Positions 21,140-29,366 of a stretch of 35,664 nt of DNA are shown in pieces. How positions within the stretch are numbered: position 1 is the first letter of the stretch; every line of letters begins with the position of its first letter. The stretch is taken from positions 1 through 35,664 of the IMG/VR virus record IMGVR_UViG_3300049596_000342; one strand, 5' to 3'. The translations under genes were made by a program, and so were the position numbers. This DNA comes from a virus. The notes beneath the pieces are model-generated. The model saw nothing but the letters and a program-made list of their open reading frames with translations. It searched no databases and was not told the origin of the DNA.

Positions 21140-21463
21140 ATGGATAATACATCATTCATTATAATGGACTGCATACATTGTATTTATGAGAAAGAATTCG
21201 ACAAAGATTTGTTAGATTATATTGACATTCCTACCAACGAATATAATGATGAGGTATTTGTTTTTGATGTTAAAGAGGTAAGAATAAAGTATTTTTATTC
21301 TACTAAAACGCTAATAAAAGAAAAGATGACAGACACTACTGTTATTGTGTTAACCGATGACAATGAGTTGTTAAGTAAATTAGAAATAACTGAATTTATT
21401 TTTATTTTTTTTAAGGATTATTCAGAAAAGTTAAAGCAATACTTTCCCGAAAACAAAGACTAA
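21140..21463 (+). CDS. Hypothetical acidic protein
   Basis: A 107-aa protein rich in D/E/I/F (MDNTSFIIMDCIHCIYEKEF at the start, TVIVLTDDNELLSKLEITEF in the middle), AT-rich codons, no recognised domain. Two Cys lie near the start (DCIHC). It follows the phosphoesterase by 36 nt. The acidic character could suit a mimic or inhibitor, but nothing in the sequence shows it. Confidence 0.5.
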   Translation: MDNTSFIIMDCIHCIYEKEFDKDLLDYIDIPTNEYNDEVFVFDVKEVRIKYFYSTKTLIKEKMTDTTVIVLTDDNELLSKLEITEFIFIFFKDYSEKLKQYFPENKD

Positions 21464-21466
21464 ATT

Positions 21467-21685
21467 ATGAGCATTGCAGAAAGAGTAAACACCTACAAAA
21501 CCAAGTATGAATATGGCTTTATCAAAGCAGAAATAGAAACTTTATTGAAAGAATATCCGATTGACATGGAAAGATTTAATCTATCTATGATGGGTCACAC
21601 TTGTATGCTTATCGACAATGAAACAATCTGGTATCATTGCGACATTATTAAGGCTATTAAGTATAGCATTCGTATGTATAAATAA
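21467..21685 (+). CDS. Hypothetical protein, last gene of the rightward arm
   Basis: This 72-aa protein contains IAERVNTYKTKYEYGFIKAE and a beta-like SMMGHTCMLIDNETIWYHCD, and has no known family. It begins 3 nt after the preceding gene. It ends 3 bp from the stop of the oppositely transcribed membrane gene with no hairpin between, so the two transcripts must overlap or stop by another mechanism. Confidence 0.55.
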   Translation: MSIAERVNTYKTKYEYGFIKAEIETLLKEYPIDMERFNLSMMGHTCMLIDNETIWYHCDIIKAIKYSIRMYK

Positions 21686-21688
21686 GTT

Positions 21689-21868
21689 TTATTTTTGCTC
21701 ATCAATGATGCCCAGCATCACCAACAACGCAACAACACCGCCTTTGAATAGTCTTCCCACATTCTTGGCAATTTCTCGGTATTGATACAACATCGCAATA
21801 AGATAAACTAACAAAATAATCAAGACTAATATCAATGGCTTTAATTCTACGATTTCTTGGTTAGTCAT
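21689..21868 (-). CDS. Single-span membrane protein, lysis-related candidate
   Basis: A 59-aa protein from the ATG at 21868, which overlaps the upstream stop (ATGACTAA). A start 7 codons earlier is possible. One strong hydrophobic segment lies at about 8-31 (VELKPLILVLIILLVYLIAM), then charged RE-K and a second weak segment GGVVALLVMLGI. It is the last gene of the virion transcript. It could be a holin or antiholin partner of the gene just upstream, but no family is recognised. Confidence 0.55.
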   Translation of the reverse strand: MTNQEIVELKPLILVLIILLVYLIAMLYQYREIAKNVGRLFKGGVVALLVMLGIIDEQK

Positions 21869-22067
21869 TCTTATTTTTCTTGGCAACACGATAAGAAGCC
21901 CACATTGACACCACTAATGCCCCTAACTTGGCGAAGTCATAAATCGTGTCATAAATGCCGACTAAATTCATATTACCGAACCAGTCTGAAGTCCATACAC
22001 CGGCTTGAATGATTATGCTTGTAATTATTACTAAAATGCTATTGTCGGGGTGGTGTGAATGTATCAT
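21861..22067 (-). CDS. Small two-span membrane protein
   Basis: A 68-aa protein with two hydrophobic stretches: about 9-25 (NSILVIITSIIIQAGVW) and 42-60 (IYDFAKLGALVVSMWASYR), then a basic tail KKNKND. It overlaps the next gene by 8 nt. Together the pair resembles a holin/antiholin set at the end of a late operon. A separate lysis cassette exists on the plus strand, so the job is uncertain. Confidence 0.55.
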   Translation of the reverse strand: MIHSHHPDNSILVIITSIIIQAGVWTSDWFGNMNLVGIYDTIYDFAKLGALVVSMWASYRVAKKNKND

Positions 22068-22070
22068 TGT

Positions 22071-22325
22071 TTAAATCTCGTTATATTGTTTTGGAGTATA
22101 AGGTATCAAAGGTAATTCTTTTACCCACATAAATTCGGGTGTTATTGTTTGTTCAATTTCTTCAACCGATATTATCCAGTTATTGTCAATATCTTGAATA
22201 GGATTATAATAAGAATCGGGAGCATATAACTGCCCTACTATTTCATCTTTTTGTAACTCTGTAAGCAAGCCTACATAAAGCAATTTTTCTTCTTTTGTTA
22301 GTTGTGTTAGTTTCATCTTATACAT
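22071..22325 (-). CDS. Hypothetical protein after the receptor-binding candidate, possibly fibre assembly chaperone
   Basis: An 84-aa protein: KLTQLTKEEKLLYVGLLTEL, then QDIDNNWIISVEEIEQTITP and a Pro-rich end with MWVKELPLIPYTPK. It overlaps the preceding gene by 8 nt. A start at Met4 (22316) is equally possible. The 'DIDNNWIIS.EEI' pattern is common in small proteins encoded after phage tail fibres. A chaperone or fibre-tip role is inferred from position. Confidence 0.55.
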   Translation of the reverse strand: MYKMKLTQLTKEEKLLYVGLLTELQKDEIVGQLYAPDSYYNPIQDIDNNWIISVEEIEQTITPEFMWVKELPLIPYTPKQYNEI

Positions 22326-23136
22326 TTCTACTTAAACTTGTTTGCATTGCTTGTACCGCAGTGTATAAACTACTTTCTTCTGCATCGCTTAATCCCGATG
22401 CTATTCCTGCAAATGCACATTCTTTGTTTGTAAAATAATTAGCTGTTCCAGATTCATTTACCGCACCAAGAAATATTTTCCCCGTTGACCTTTCCCAAGT
22501 TATTGTGCTTGAATTAGTATTTAACAAACTTCCATTTTTATAAATCTTCCTGCTATTTGATGCTGTTATTGAGCCTGATGTTAAACCTCTTGAATCTGTT
22601 GATGTGCTGTTGACAAACCCCGTAACCAATGTTGTTTCTGTTGCTCGGAATGATTTTAAATTTGTGTTTCTTCTTATAACTAATGAAAATTGTGTGCCTC
22701 CTAATGGAAGTGTCACACCCATTGGGATTTCATTCGTAACCGCACTATTTGTACGAGAATAGTAACTTAAATGTCCAGAGTTTGCGCCTAATGAAGCATT
22801 GGGAAATATAAATGTGTCTGCATATCCAGTAGTTCCATTTGGCAAAGCACCCGTTGATGAATGTGTCCATCCTCCTAAAAATGACAATCTAAACGCAGCG
22901 TCTAAATCTCTTGGGTCTTTAAGATTATATTTATGCGTTGTTGCTGTGCCTCCAACCATCGGATAAATGGCAACAAATTTAGTCCAAATACTTGCACTTT
23001 TTAAAGCAAGCACAAGTGTATTTATAGCACTTTTTTGAGTAAGGTTAGTGATGCCTGCTGCTGAAATAAACGCTTGGGCATCGGAGTCATATATTGACTT
23101 TCCCATTATCGGTAGTATGTATGAAGGTAGTCCCAT
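22318..23136 (-). CDS. LamG/concanavalin-like tail tip or receptor-binding protein candidate
   Basis: A 272-aa protein from the ATG at 23134-23136, which overlaps the fibre stop (TAATG). A start 8 codons upstream would overlap further. The N-terminal half has DAQAFISAAGITNLTQKSAI, KFVAIYPMVGGTATTHKYNL and DPRDLDAAFRLSFLGGWTHS, then NGTTGYADT, a pattern common in tail-tip proteins of Bacteroidota phages. The C-terminal half carries beta-strand repeats with SRKIYKNGSLLNTN and ends SGLSDAEESSLYTAVQAMQT. The fold looks like a LamG-type jelly roll that would bind host surface glycans. Receptor binding is inferred. Confidence 0.65.
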   Translation of the reverse strand: MGLPSYILPIMGKSIYDSDAQAFISAAGITNLTQKSAINTLVLALKSASIWTKFVAIYPMVGGTATTHKYNLKDPRDLDAAFRLSFLGGWTHSSTGALPNGTTGYADTFIFPNASLGANSGHLSYYSRTNSAVTNEIPMGVTLPLGGTQFSLVIRRNTNLKSFRATETTLVTGFVNSTSTDSRGLTSGSITASNSRKIYKNGSLLNTNSSTITWERSTGKIFLGAVNESGTANYFTNKECAFAGIASGLSDAEESSLYTAVQAMQTSLSRNV

Positions 23137-24989
23137 TATGCTACACCAACGCACCTCCATACGCTTGTTGCTTCATTCCAAATAAATGCAACATCTAACC
23201 TTGTGCTTATTACTGTTGTTGTTGGCAATGCTATTGTTGATGCTTCAAAACTTGCGCCCCACGCTATTGCCCTTGCAGTTCCATTGTCTTTAATTGAAAT
23301 CCACAATGTTTGACCTATTGTTGGCGTGCCGCTTAAATTAGTTGTAAATGATGTAATTGCTGCTGCTAAAGCGGTTATTGAATAATAATCAACATTGTCT
23401 GTGTTAATCGTTGGCGTTGCCGAACTTGTTGTTGTGCCAGTTCTTGCAGTTATGCGCTTGTTGGTAAGTGTGTTTGTGTCGGTTGTTCCTACAACTTGAC
23501 TACCTACACCTTTAACTTTTGATAATTCCGTTAAACTTGGATAGGTTGCAGTATCTAATGACCCTATCACTTGACCGCTTGTAAAGTAAGCTATTTGGTT
23601 AGCAGTTCCAACACCCGTTATTGCATCAATTGGAACACCATCTAAATTAATAACCCACGATGTATAAGTGCCACTACCAGTATGCGTTTTAACATCAACA
23701 ACAAGCGTAGTGCCACTATAACTTGTAACCGTTCCGTGCATGTGTTTTGATGGGTCATAAACTATCAATACCTCTTGCAATGGAATGTAAGCTAAATTAG
23801 CATCAACTGTGAATGTTTTGCTTCCGTTGCCTATTGTATTACTTGTTACCGATGAGGTTTTATATCTATCGGCTAAAGAATTTATTATTGGGTTTGTTGC
23901 TGTGCCAGTTACTGATATGTTTGTGCCTGCACTAACTGATGCAACAAGGCTTGTAATATCACTCAACATTGCAAAGGTTTCTATGCCTCCTAATTTGTTT
24001 GGGATTTCAAAATTAGTTGTTGTTGCAAGTGTTGGTGAAACTATTACTGCTTCTGCTCCTAATGCGTTTACTATTTTTATTTGGTTGTGCTTAATTACAA
24101 CGCTTTCAGTTCCATTATCAACAGTAATACCTACTGATGTTGTATTATTAACATCCGTTACTTGTTGTAGGTCGGGAATTCCACCGATTGCCCACACCGC
24201 AGCTCCCGTAGTTGCATCGCTGCAAACATAAACAGTTCCATCATCTAATGTCCATAATGAGCCAACTGAATATCCTAATGTGTCATCATCTGTAACAGTT
24301 GGAGTTGTGGTCAAATTATACAAAGATTGTCTAATAGTGTTTCCCGAACTGCCCATCACATACAACCTACCATTCTCCCACTTTAACTCATAGCCAGCAC
24401 CACATATCTGAGCAATGCCTTTTAATCCTCCAAGCCCCGCATCAATTGTGCCCTCTCTTAACCTTGATGCGTTGTCAAATAACAAACCTTGTGTGGCATC
24501 GAATTCAATATCGTTGGCGCCTGAAGTGTTGCCTAATATTAATGTTTGTGCTAATGTTTGTGCGCTACTAACAATAGGAGAAAATACATCGGTAGTAATA
24601 TCATACGTTCCTATTTCGCCCGTTGTGGCATCTATTCCAAATGGATATAAATTTATATTGCTTTCGGCAGTAACCAACAATGTTATAGTTGTTCCAACTG
24701 CATCATTTATTCTGTAAAACTTACCACCAACCGCTAAGTTAGCAGTTAAGTCAGAAATCAAATCGGCTCTTGAAATCTCCTCATCGTAATAGCTTGAAAA
24801 CATTTCATTGTTTGCATCGGTTGACACATAGCCATTTGCTTGACTTGCATCACTTAATATATTTGGACTGCTATCAAGTAAGTTTACAAACCTATCTTGC
24901 GCGTTTTGCCCCGTTATAAAGTTTATTAAATTGTTATAGATATTGCTTACAATATCTGTGAGCATGTTTGCCCTATTCTTTTGTGCCAT
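23136..24989 (-). CDS. Tail fibre protein
   Basis: A 617-aa fibrous protein with low-complexity T/S/G/N-rich beta repeats. The N-terminus is helical (LTDIVSNIYNNLINFITGQN) and should attach to the tail. Middle segments show DGTVYVCSDATTGAAVWAIG. The C-terminal 110 residues match a common fibre module: TLTNKRITARTGTTTSSATP, then SITALAAAITSFTTNLSGTP, TIGQTLWISIKDNGTARAI and WGASFE. It probably trimerises. It starts 2 nt before the stop of the second tube paralog and couples to the receptor-binding candidate. Confidence 0.78.
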   Translation of the reverse strand: MAQKNRANMLTDIVSNIYNNLINFITGQNAQDRFVNLLDSSPNILSDASQANGYVSTDANNEMFSSYYDEEISRADLISDLTANLAVGGKFYRINDAVGTTITLLVTAESNINLYPFGIDATTGEIGTYDITTDVFSPIVSSAQTLAQTLILGNTSGANDIEFDATQGLLFDNASRLREGTIDAGLGGLKGIAQICGAGYELKWENGRLYVMGSSGNTIRQSLYNLTTTPTVTDDDTLGYSVGSLWTLDDGTVYVCSDATTGAAVWAIGGIPDLQQVTDVNNTTSVGITVDNGTESVVIKHNQIKIVNALGAEAVIVSPTLATTTNFEIPNKLGGIETFAMLSDITSLVASVSAGTNISVTGTATNPIINSLADRYKTSSVTSNTIGNGSKTFTVDANLAYIPLQEVLIVYDPSKHMHGTVTSYSGTTLVVDVKTHTGSGTYTSWVINLDGVPIDAITGVGTANQIAYFTSGQVIGSLDTATYPSLTELSKVKGVGSQVVGTTDTNTLTNKRITARTGTTTSSATPTINTDNVDYYSITALAAAITSFTTNLSGTPTIGQTLWISIKDNGTARAIAWGASFEASTIALPTTTVISTRLDVAFIWNEATSVWRCVGVA

Positions 24990-24991
24990 TA

Positions 24992-25606
24992 TTAAGGTAT
25001 ATCAAATGATTCATCAAAACTATTGTCAAAACTTGCACCATAAACAACCGATGGGGCGCAAACAAATACACCATCTGGAATGCTAAACTCCAATGGCATC
25101 TTATCGTGTATCCACTTGTAATTCAATACAAAGTTTACCTCATCTTTTAATGAATTTGCAACGGGATTACTTGCAATCAATGTGCCTGGTCTTTGTGATA
25201 TTCGCATCAATGTTTCCGAGCAAAATGCTAAGTAAAAATTGCGGCTTCCCGTAATTGAATTGTAATGCGGTAAATTAGAAACGTAATCGGGGTCTTTATA
25301 ATTTACTTCAAAATTATAGGCAATCAATGTTTCATCACTCCAACCAAAGCCACGCCCAACAATAGGACTTCCACCGTTATACTCGCCATGTGTTTGCGGC
25401 AAAACTATAATCATTCCCGCAGTGATGCCCGTTTGCCAAATCAATGTCGATTCGGGGTCAGTCATTAACTGTTGGTAAAATGTTTTGTGTATCAATGCCA
25501 CCGAACGAACGCGAGCAAGCTCGATGCTTGTGCATCCTCCGCTTCCGCTTAAGCCGCAAGCAAAATGACTTTCAATAGTATTACAATTAGATGGATAGAA
25601 TGCCAT
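24992..25606 (-). CDS. Tail-tube-like protein, second paralog with C-terminal repeats
   Basis: A 204-aa protein clearly related to the 180-aa protein encoded just upstream. Shared landmarks include ELARVRSVALIHKTFY versus ELSRVRGTAFINKSYY, HYNSITGSRNFYLAF versus HYNSVKGSRNFHVAF, and YKDPDYV versus FKDPNYV. It ends in an extra tail with a repeated SFD unit (ASFDNSFDESFDIP), absent from the first copy. It could be a minor tube, a tube-tip or a decoration form. Which copy builds the tube is not shown by the sequence. The N-terminus (MAFYPSNCNTIES) is Cys-rich like its paralog. Confidence 0.68.
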   Translation of the reverse strand: MAFYPSNCNTIESHFACGLSGSGGCTSIELARVRSVALIHKTFYQQLMTDPESTLIWQTGITAGMIIVLPQTHGEYNGGSPIVGRGFGWSDETLIAYNFEVNYKDPDYVSNLPHYNSITGSRNFYLAFCSETLMRISQRPGTLIASNPVANSLKDEVNFVLNYKWIHDKMPLEFSIPDGVFVCAPSVVYGASFDNSFDESFDIP

Positions 25607-25623
25607 TATTTTAAAGTATTAAA

Positions 25624-25651
25624 GGCGGCCACCTTACGGGGTGTTACCGCC
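25624..25651 (-). terminator. GC-rich hairpin between the two paralogous tail genes
   Basis: On the minus strand GGCGG (25651-25647) pairs with CCGCC (25628-25624), and CACC (25643-25640) with GGTG (25633-25630) inside it, leaving a 6-nt loop. TTTAATACTTT follows, which is not a perfect T run. The hairpin may end most transcripts after the first paralog, or protect its mRNA, giving the first copy higher expression. Confidence 0.55.
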
Positions 25652-25656
25652 AATGA

Positions 25657-26199
25657 TTAAACTACGTAACAAGTAAACAAGTTAGCAGGAATAGCTGACT
25701 CTTCAGGGAAGTTGTCAGATGTCCACTTAACTTCTACATCCCAAGTGCGCTCAACTTTTAAGTCGTTAGCAATCGGATTCTTTGGTACGATTGTGCAAGG
25801 CTCATCACTGATGGCAAGCACTGTTTCTGATCTAAATGCTACGTGAAAATTACGTGAGCCCTTAACGCTATTGTAATGGTTTCTATTGCCTACATAGTTA
25901 GGGTCTTTGAATGACAATAAGAAAGTGTAAGAATTTAAACTCTCTTCAGTATCGCCATAACCTTGGCCCATGTTAGGTGTTCCACCATCAAATTCGCCTT
26001 GTGTTTCAGGGTAAACAATGATTGCGCCTGATGCTATGCCCGCATTCCACAACGCTTCATCTTCGAAGTCAGTAGATAATGTTGGGTAATAGCTTTTATT
26101 TATAAATGCAGTTCCTCTAACGCGCGATAACTCAACGCCGCAGGTACCACAACTGTGGGCGGTAATGTTTTCATCACAACCCGATGGATAATATGCCAT
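25657..26199 (-). CDS. Major tail (tube-like) protein, first paralog
   Basis: A 180-aa protein in the position of the major tail tube: after the tail-completion gene and before fibre genes. It begins MAYYPSGCDENITAHSCGTC, so Cys-rich, and continues AGIASGAIIVYPETQGEFDG, then NHYNSVKGSRNFHVAFRSET. The pattern is mostly beta, as in tube proteins. No direct family is recognised. A GC-rich hairpin follows its stop, which suits a strongly expressed structural gene. The leader before the ATG contains TAAAAACAAATAATC. Confidence 0.62.
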   Translation of the reverse strand: MAYYPSGCDENITAHSCGTCGVELSRVRGTAFINKSYYPTLSTDFEDEALWNAGIASGAIIVYPETQGEFDGGTPNMGQGYGDTEESLNSYTFLLSFKDPNYVGNRNHYNSVKGSRNFHVAFRSETVLAISDEPCTIVPKNPIANDLKVERTWDVEVKWTSDNFPEESAIPANLFTCYVV

Positions 26200-26211
26200 G
26201 ATTATTTGTTT

Positions 26212-26763
26212 TTAGCACTCGCAAATGACTGTGCAGCCTCTGCGATATGTTTGTTTGATTTCGTATCGAACTGCAAGCAGTCCATGGTTTAGACCGACTC
26301 TCACATCGGGTATTGAACATTCCTCTCTAAACACTAAAGTTGAATTCATTTCGGTTTCCGTTAACTCGAATGTGCAGTCAAATACGTTAATGCTCTCACA
26401 CACTAATTTACTTAACACACTGGGAATAGCCGAAACAAATATGTCCTTAATTGTTTGCGATGTTAATGTTTTATTTGCATAAATGACAAGCGTAACGGGT
26501 GTTGTTTCCTCCACCTTATCCATCTTGTCACCAAAATTGTTTTCAATTACTGTTAGTCGTGATGACTCCGAACGATGATACCAACTTATTGCGTATTGAT
26601 CTTGCAATAAACAGTTAGTTACTTCGCCATTAATGTTAATGCCAGGATAACGCTTCTCGCCATCGTAGTAAAACTCAGCAAGTCCAAACGCCTTGTTAGG
26701 TGTTAATGGTAACGCTGCGATAATAGCGTTGTCAATTTCGGTTATTACTTGCTTAAGATTCAT
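26212..26763 (-). CDS. Tail completion or terminator-like protein
   Basis: A 183-aa protein. The N-terminal helix LKQVITEIDNAIIAALPLTP and the alpha/beta body resemble small tail-terminator or head-tail joining proteins, and its position before the tail tube supports that. It has five Cys, three of them near the end (GCTVICEC). The exact family is not recognised. The start overlaps the previous gene by 4 nt. Confidence 0.55.
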   Translation of the reverse strand: MNLKQVITEIDNAIIAALPLTPNKAFGLAEFYYDGEKRYPGININGEVTNCLLQDQYAISWYHRSESSRLTVIENNFGDKMDKVEETTPVTLVIYANKTLTSQTIKDIFVSAIPSVLSKLVCESINVFDCTFELTETEMNSTLVFREECSIPDVRVGLNHGLLAVRYEIKQTYRRGCTVICEC

Positions 26764-27215
26764 TTGTTCATTATTAATAAAGCGGTTTCTTGCGCAACGA
26801 TTTGAGTCATCTCAAGCTCACGTTCTGACAATGCCCAAATTTCACCGTATTTCTCAGTTAAATATTCTGTTTTTGTTTTACTATCGTTTTCTATTGTGTT
26901 GCCTAAATTATCAATTGTGTAACCTTTCTCAGTTGCTTTTAATGTATAAGCACCCTCTAACTGCCTTGTCAACGATGCAATAACAGTACTATCCGCAGTT
27001 CGATTGTATTGTGATTGTCTTATCTTTAAATAGCTATTGCTATACGTTCCTATCTTACTACCATCCGTTTTTTTACCGCTTGTATGAATGCGATAATGCA
27101 ATTCAGGCAGCACCGCAACTGCCGCAGCCCTTGAAACCGTTTCAGGGTTTCCAAGTTCGCGAAACTTTGCAAGGATATTGCCAATCACAAATGGTATGTT
27201 AGATGTTATGTCCAT
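26760..27215 (-). CDS. Neck or virion morphogenesis protein (HK97 gp10-like position)
   Basis: A 151-aa basic protein. VLPELHYRIHTSGKKTDGSK and GTYSNSYLKIRQSQYNRTAD form the pattern of small minor head-tail proteins, in which a helix is followed by 'G..f..Y...R'. The second half is helical (GEIWALSERELEMTQIVAQE). It should connect the capsid portal to the tail. The ATG overlaps the stop of the connector gene (TAATG). Confidence 0.6.
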   Translation of the reverse strand: MDITSNIPFVIGNILAKFRELGNPETVSRAAAVAVLPELHYRIHTSGKKTDGSKIGTYSNSYLKIRQSQYNRTADSTVIASLTRQLEGAYTLKATEKGYTIDNLGNTIENDSKTKTEYLTEKYGEIWALSERELEMTQIVAQETALLIMNK

Positions 27216-28237
27216 TAAGGTAGTTGTGTAAACACTTGTACTTGACTATTGCACTCTAAACATGCATCACATTCTAATTTGATGCCGCCTAATGCGTTTT
27301 TAATTGCCTCCTCATAACGTGTGGTGTAAAGTGCTAATAACTCGTTTGCCTCCTCACGTTTTACCGTTGTGTAAAAGTTAGTTCTTTCCGAATATAAACG
27401 CTCGGTCATAAACTCGATGCCTAATGCATACCAATAAGCCTCTGCAAACAGCATTCTATTTGAGCACACCGCAGAATCATAACTGCATCCAAGTGTTAAT
27501 AGTACTTGTAATGAGTCAGCAATGGTGTTATATGATAGTGTTCCGTTTGCGCTTGTATTTGATGAAACAAAACCATTGATTTGGCCGCATGTTCCACAAT
27601 CATAATAGGCGCTAAAGCAACTTGCAAAAAACGTATCTGAATCGGTGGTCGAATAGGTAACACCGTTAATGTTTGTGTCTAAAAAACCGATGGCCAAAAT
27701 AGCGCAATCAAATTGTTTTATTATAGAGAATTCATTCCAACCATTAACCATATTTGCAACGGTTAAAGTCTTAGTGAATAGTACTTCCTTAGATAAGTAA
27801 TTAAAAAATTTTACATCAATTGTCGTTGCAGTTGTGGTGCTTGACTTGTAAAATCTTATTTTGTCAACCGTTGTTGTTTGCAATGGAGATATCTTCCAAT
27901 TGTCAACAAGTGTGTAAGCCGAATTTATAACGATGCCCTTAAACAAATTATTACTTGTTGAGGGTAATTCATCATCTCCAAACACATCGACTGTCCTACG
28001 CACTCTTTTAATATCGTAACGGGTTGACATATACGATATAATTTGATTCTTCATACGCGCCTCAGCACGTTCATTGATAGCATTCCATACGCCAATATAG
28101 TTTTGTTGCTCACTATTGGCTACTTGCTCAAATGATTTTAATGAAATGCCTGGCAGGCTGTTTAAAGAATAAACAGCCTGCGGCACCTCTGTAATTGAGC
28201 AACCGTTAAGTTTTACGATTCCGTCAAAACAACTCAT
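27215..28237 (-). CDS. Head-tail connector or neck protein, putative
   Basis: A 340-aa protein of uncertain family, placed directly after the major capsid gene. The ends look helical (NYIGVWNAINERAEARMKNQ near the start; EAYWYALGIEFMTERLYSER and LLALYTTRYEEAIKNALGGI near the end), as expected of an adaptor. The middle 150 residues are beta-rich, with DCGTCGQ in that part and the Cys cluster CDACLEC close to the C-terminus. The beta middle may be an inserted domain. It starts 3 nt after the capsid gene. Confidence 0.55.
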   Translation of the reverse strand: MSCFDGIVKLNGCSITEVPQAVYSLNSLPGISLKSFEQVANSEQQNYIGVWNAINERAEARMKNQIISYMSTRYDIKRVRRTVDVFGDDELPSTSNNLFKGIVINSAYTLVDNWKISPLQTTTVDKIRFYKSSTTTATTIDVKFFNYLSKEVLFTKTLTVANMVNGWNEFSIIKQFDCAILAIGFLDTNINGVTYSTTDSDTFFASCFSAYYDCGTCGQINGFVSSNTSANGTLSYNTIADSLQVLLTLGCSYDSAVCSNRMLFAEAYWYALGIEFMTERLYSERTNFYTTVKREEANELLALYTTRYEEAIKNALGGIKLECDACLECNSQVQVFTQLP

Positions 28238-28240
28238 TTA

Positions 28241-29353
28241 TTAAGAGTTAGTTGCGGTGTAACGTAAACTTCCATTGTTGCCAGTTAATCTGTCAGATGC
28301 TAAGTAAGCATCACTTGGCACTTGCCATAAAGCAAATCTCTTAGACATAATCAAAGAATATCCTGCTCCAAGTGTTGCAGATTCGTAACCAACTGTGGTT
28401 TCAGTAGGGCAGTCAATCTCTCTTAATTGGAAATCGATGTTTAACATACCTAATGTACCCTCACTTCCTGGCATTTCAAATGGCATTGCCATGTTCCAGA
28501 ATGTAGATAAACCAAGTTGTTGTGCTCTGAATCCTTTGTAACGGTCTAATTCAACAATACCAAAAGTTCCAGGCATCAATACTGCAAATTGATTTGACCC
28601 CCAAGATGTACCTGAGTAGATATCGTGGTAGTAATCAATGTTACCAGCAGCGGCCGCGTTGTTTAACGTAGCGTATTGAGTCATTGCAGGATTTAAAGAT
28701 TGCACGTAGGCAGAATCAACCAAACCACTACCAACAACGATTGGTCTACCTTGACCCTCATTGCTTCTGTAATCAGTTAACACTTTTGTCCAACCCTCAG
28801 AGAAGTTGTTTACAGTAGAGTCATCGTTGAAGTTAACGGTTGTTGATGTATTTACACCCGTAACGACATTTGTACCCCATGTAACTTGACCTAACAATGT
28901 TTGGTCAATCTTACCAACGAAACCATTCATTGCAGCCATTAATCCTGCTAAGTGCTCTTGCATAAATGGAGTTGGTGCACCACCGATTGATACAGTTGCA
29001 GAAGCCTCATCGCAGTAACGTGCGATAGTTGCTTGGTCAAAATGTAATCCGAATTTTACGATTGAAGTTGTATCAATAGTAATCTCATCATACGCTTGTA
29101 CTAAGTCAATATCACAGTTGTCAGCGGTTGACATTTGTGCAGGAGTTGTGCGTTGGTAGTATTTCAATCTTAAATCTTTAATATGACCCGCAGTGTTTGC
29201 AAGTTGTAAAGAGTCAGCGATTGGTGTCGCGTTTGCGCCTTTCTCTAAAGCAGCGCGTAAAAATCCCGTAGGAGTAATCTTATGTTCTGGTGCGTTTTGT
29301 CCAATTATGAATTTCATATGTTGGAGCATCGCGGGGCAATAACCTAATGCCAT
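28241..29353 (-). CDS. Major capsid protein
   Basis: A 370-aa protein located right after the scaffold, with the composition and length of an HK97-fold capsid protein. A helical N-terminal arm (MLQHMKFIIGQNAPEHKITP) precedes segments such as DEITIDTTSIVKFGLHFDQA, GRPIVVGSGLVDSAYVQSLN (the P-domain/A-domain style 'vvg...'), QFAVLMPGTFGIVELDRYKG and KRFALWQVPSDAY. No protease gene is seen, so the scaffold may leave without cleavage or the protease is unrecognised. The leader before the ATG is A-rich (AATAAACACTAAAATATC). Confidence 0.82.
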   Translation of the reverse strand: MALGYCPAMLQHMKFIIGQNAPEHKITPTGFLRAALEKGANATPIADSLQLANTAGHIKDLRLKYYQRTTPAQMSTADNCDIDLVQAYDEITIDTTSIVKFGLHFDQATIARYCDEASATVSIGGAPTPFMQEHLAGLMAAMNGFVGKIDQTLLGQVTWGTNVVTGVNTSTTVNFNDDSTVNNFSEGWTKVLTDYRSNEGQGRPIVVGSGLVDSAYVQSLNPAMTQYATLNNAAAAGNIDYYHDIYSGTSWGSNQFAVLMPGTFGIVELDRYKGFRAQQLGLSTFWNMAMPFEMPGSEGTLGMLNIDFQLREIDCPTETTVGYESATLGAGYSLIMSKRFALWQVPSDAYLASDRLTGNNGSLRYTATNS

Positions 29354-29366
29354 GATATTTTAGTGT

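Noticed and set aside
23809-24231. 140-aa plus-strand ORF
   Set aside because: Antisense to the tail fibre gene; V/L/T/P-rich composition as expected from a shadow of T/N/G codons; no promoter or coupling.
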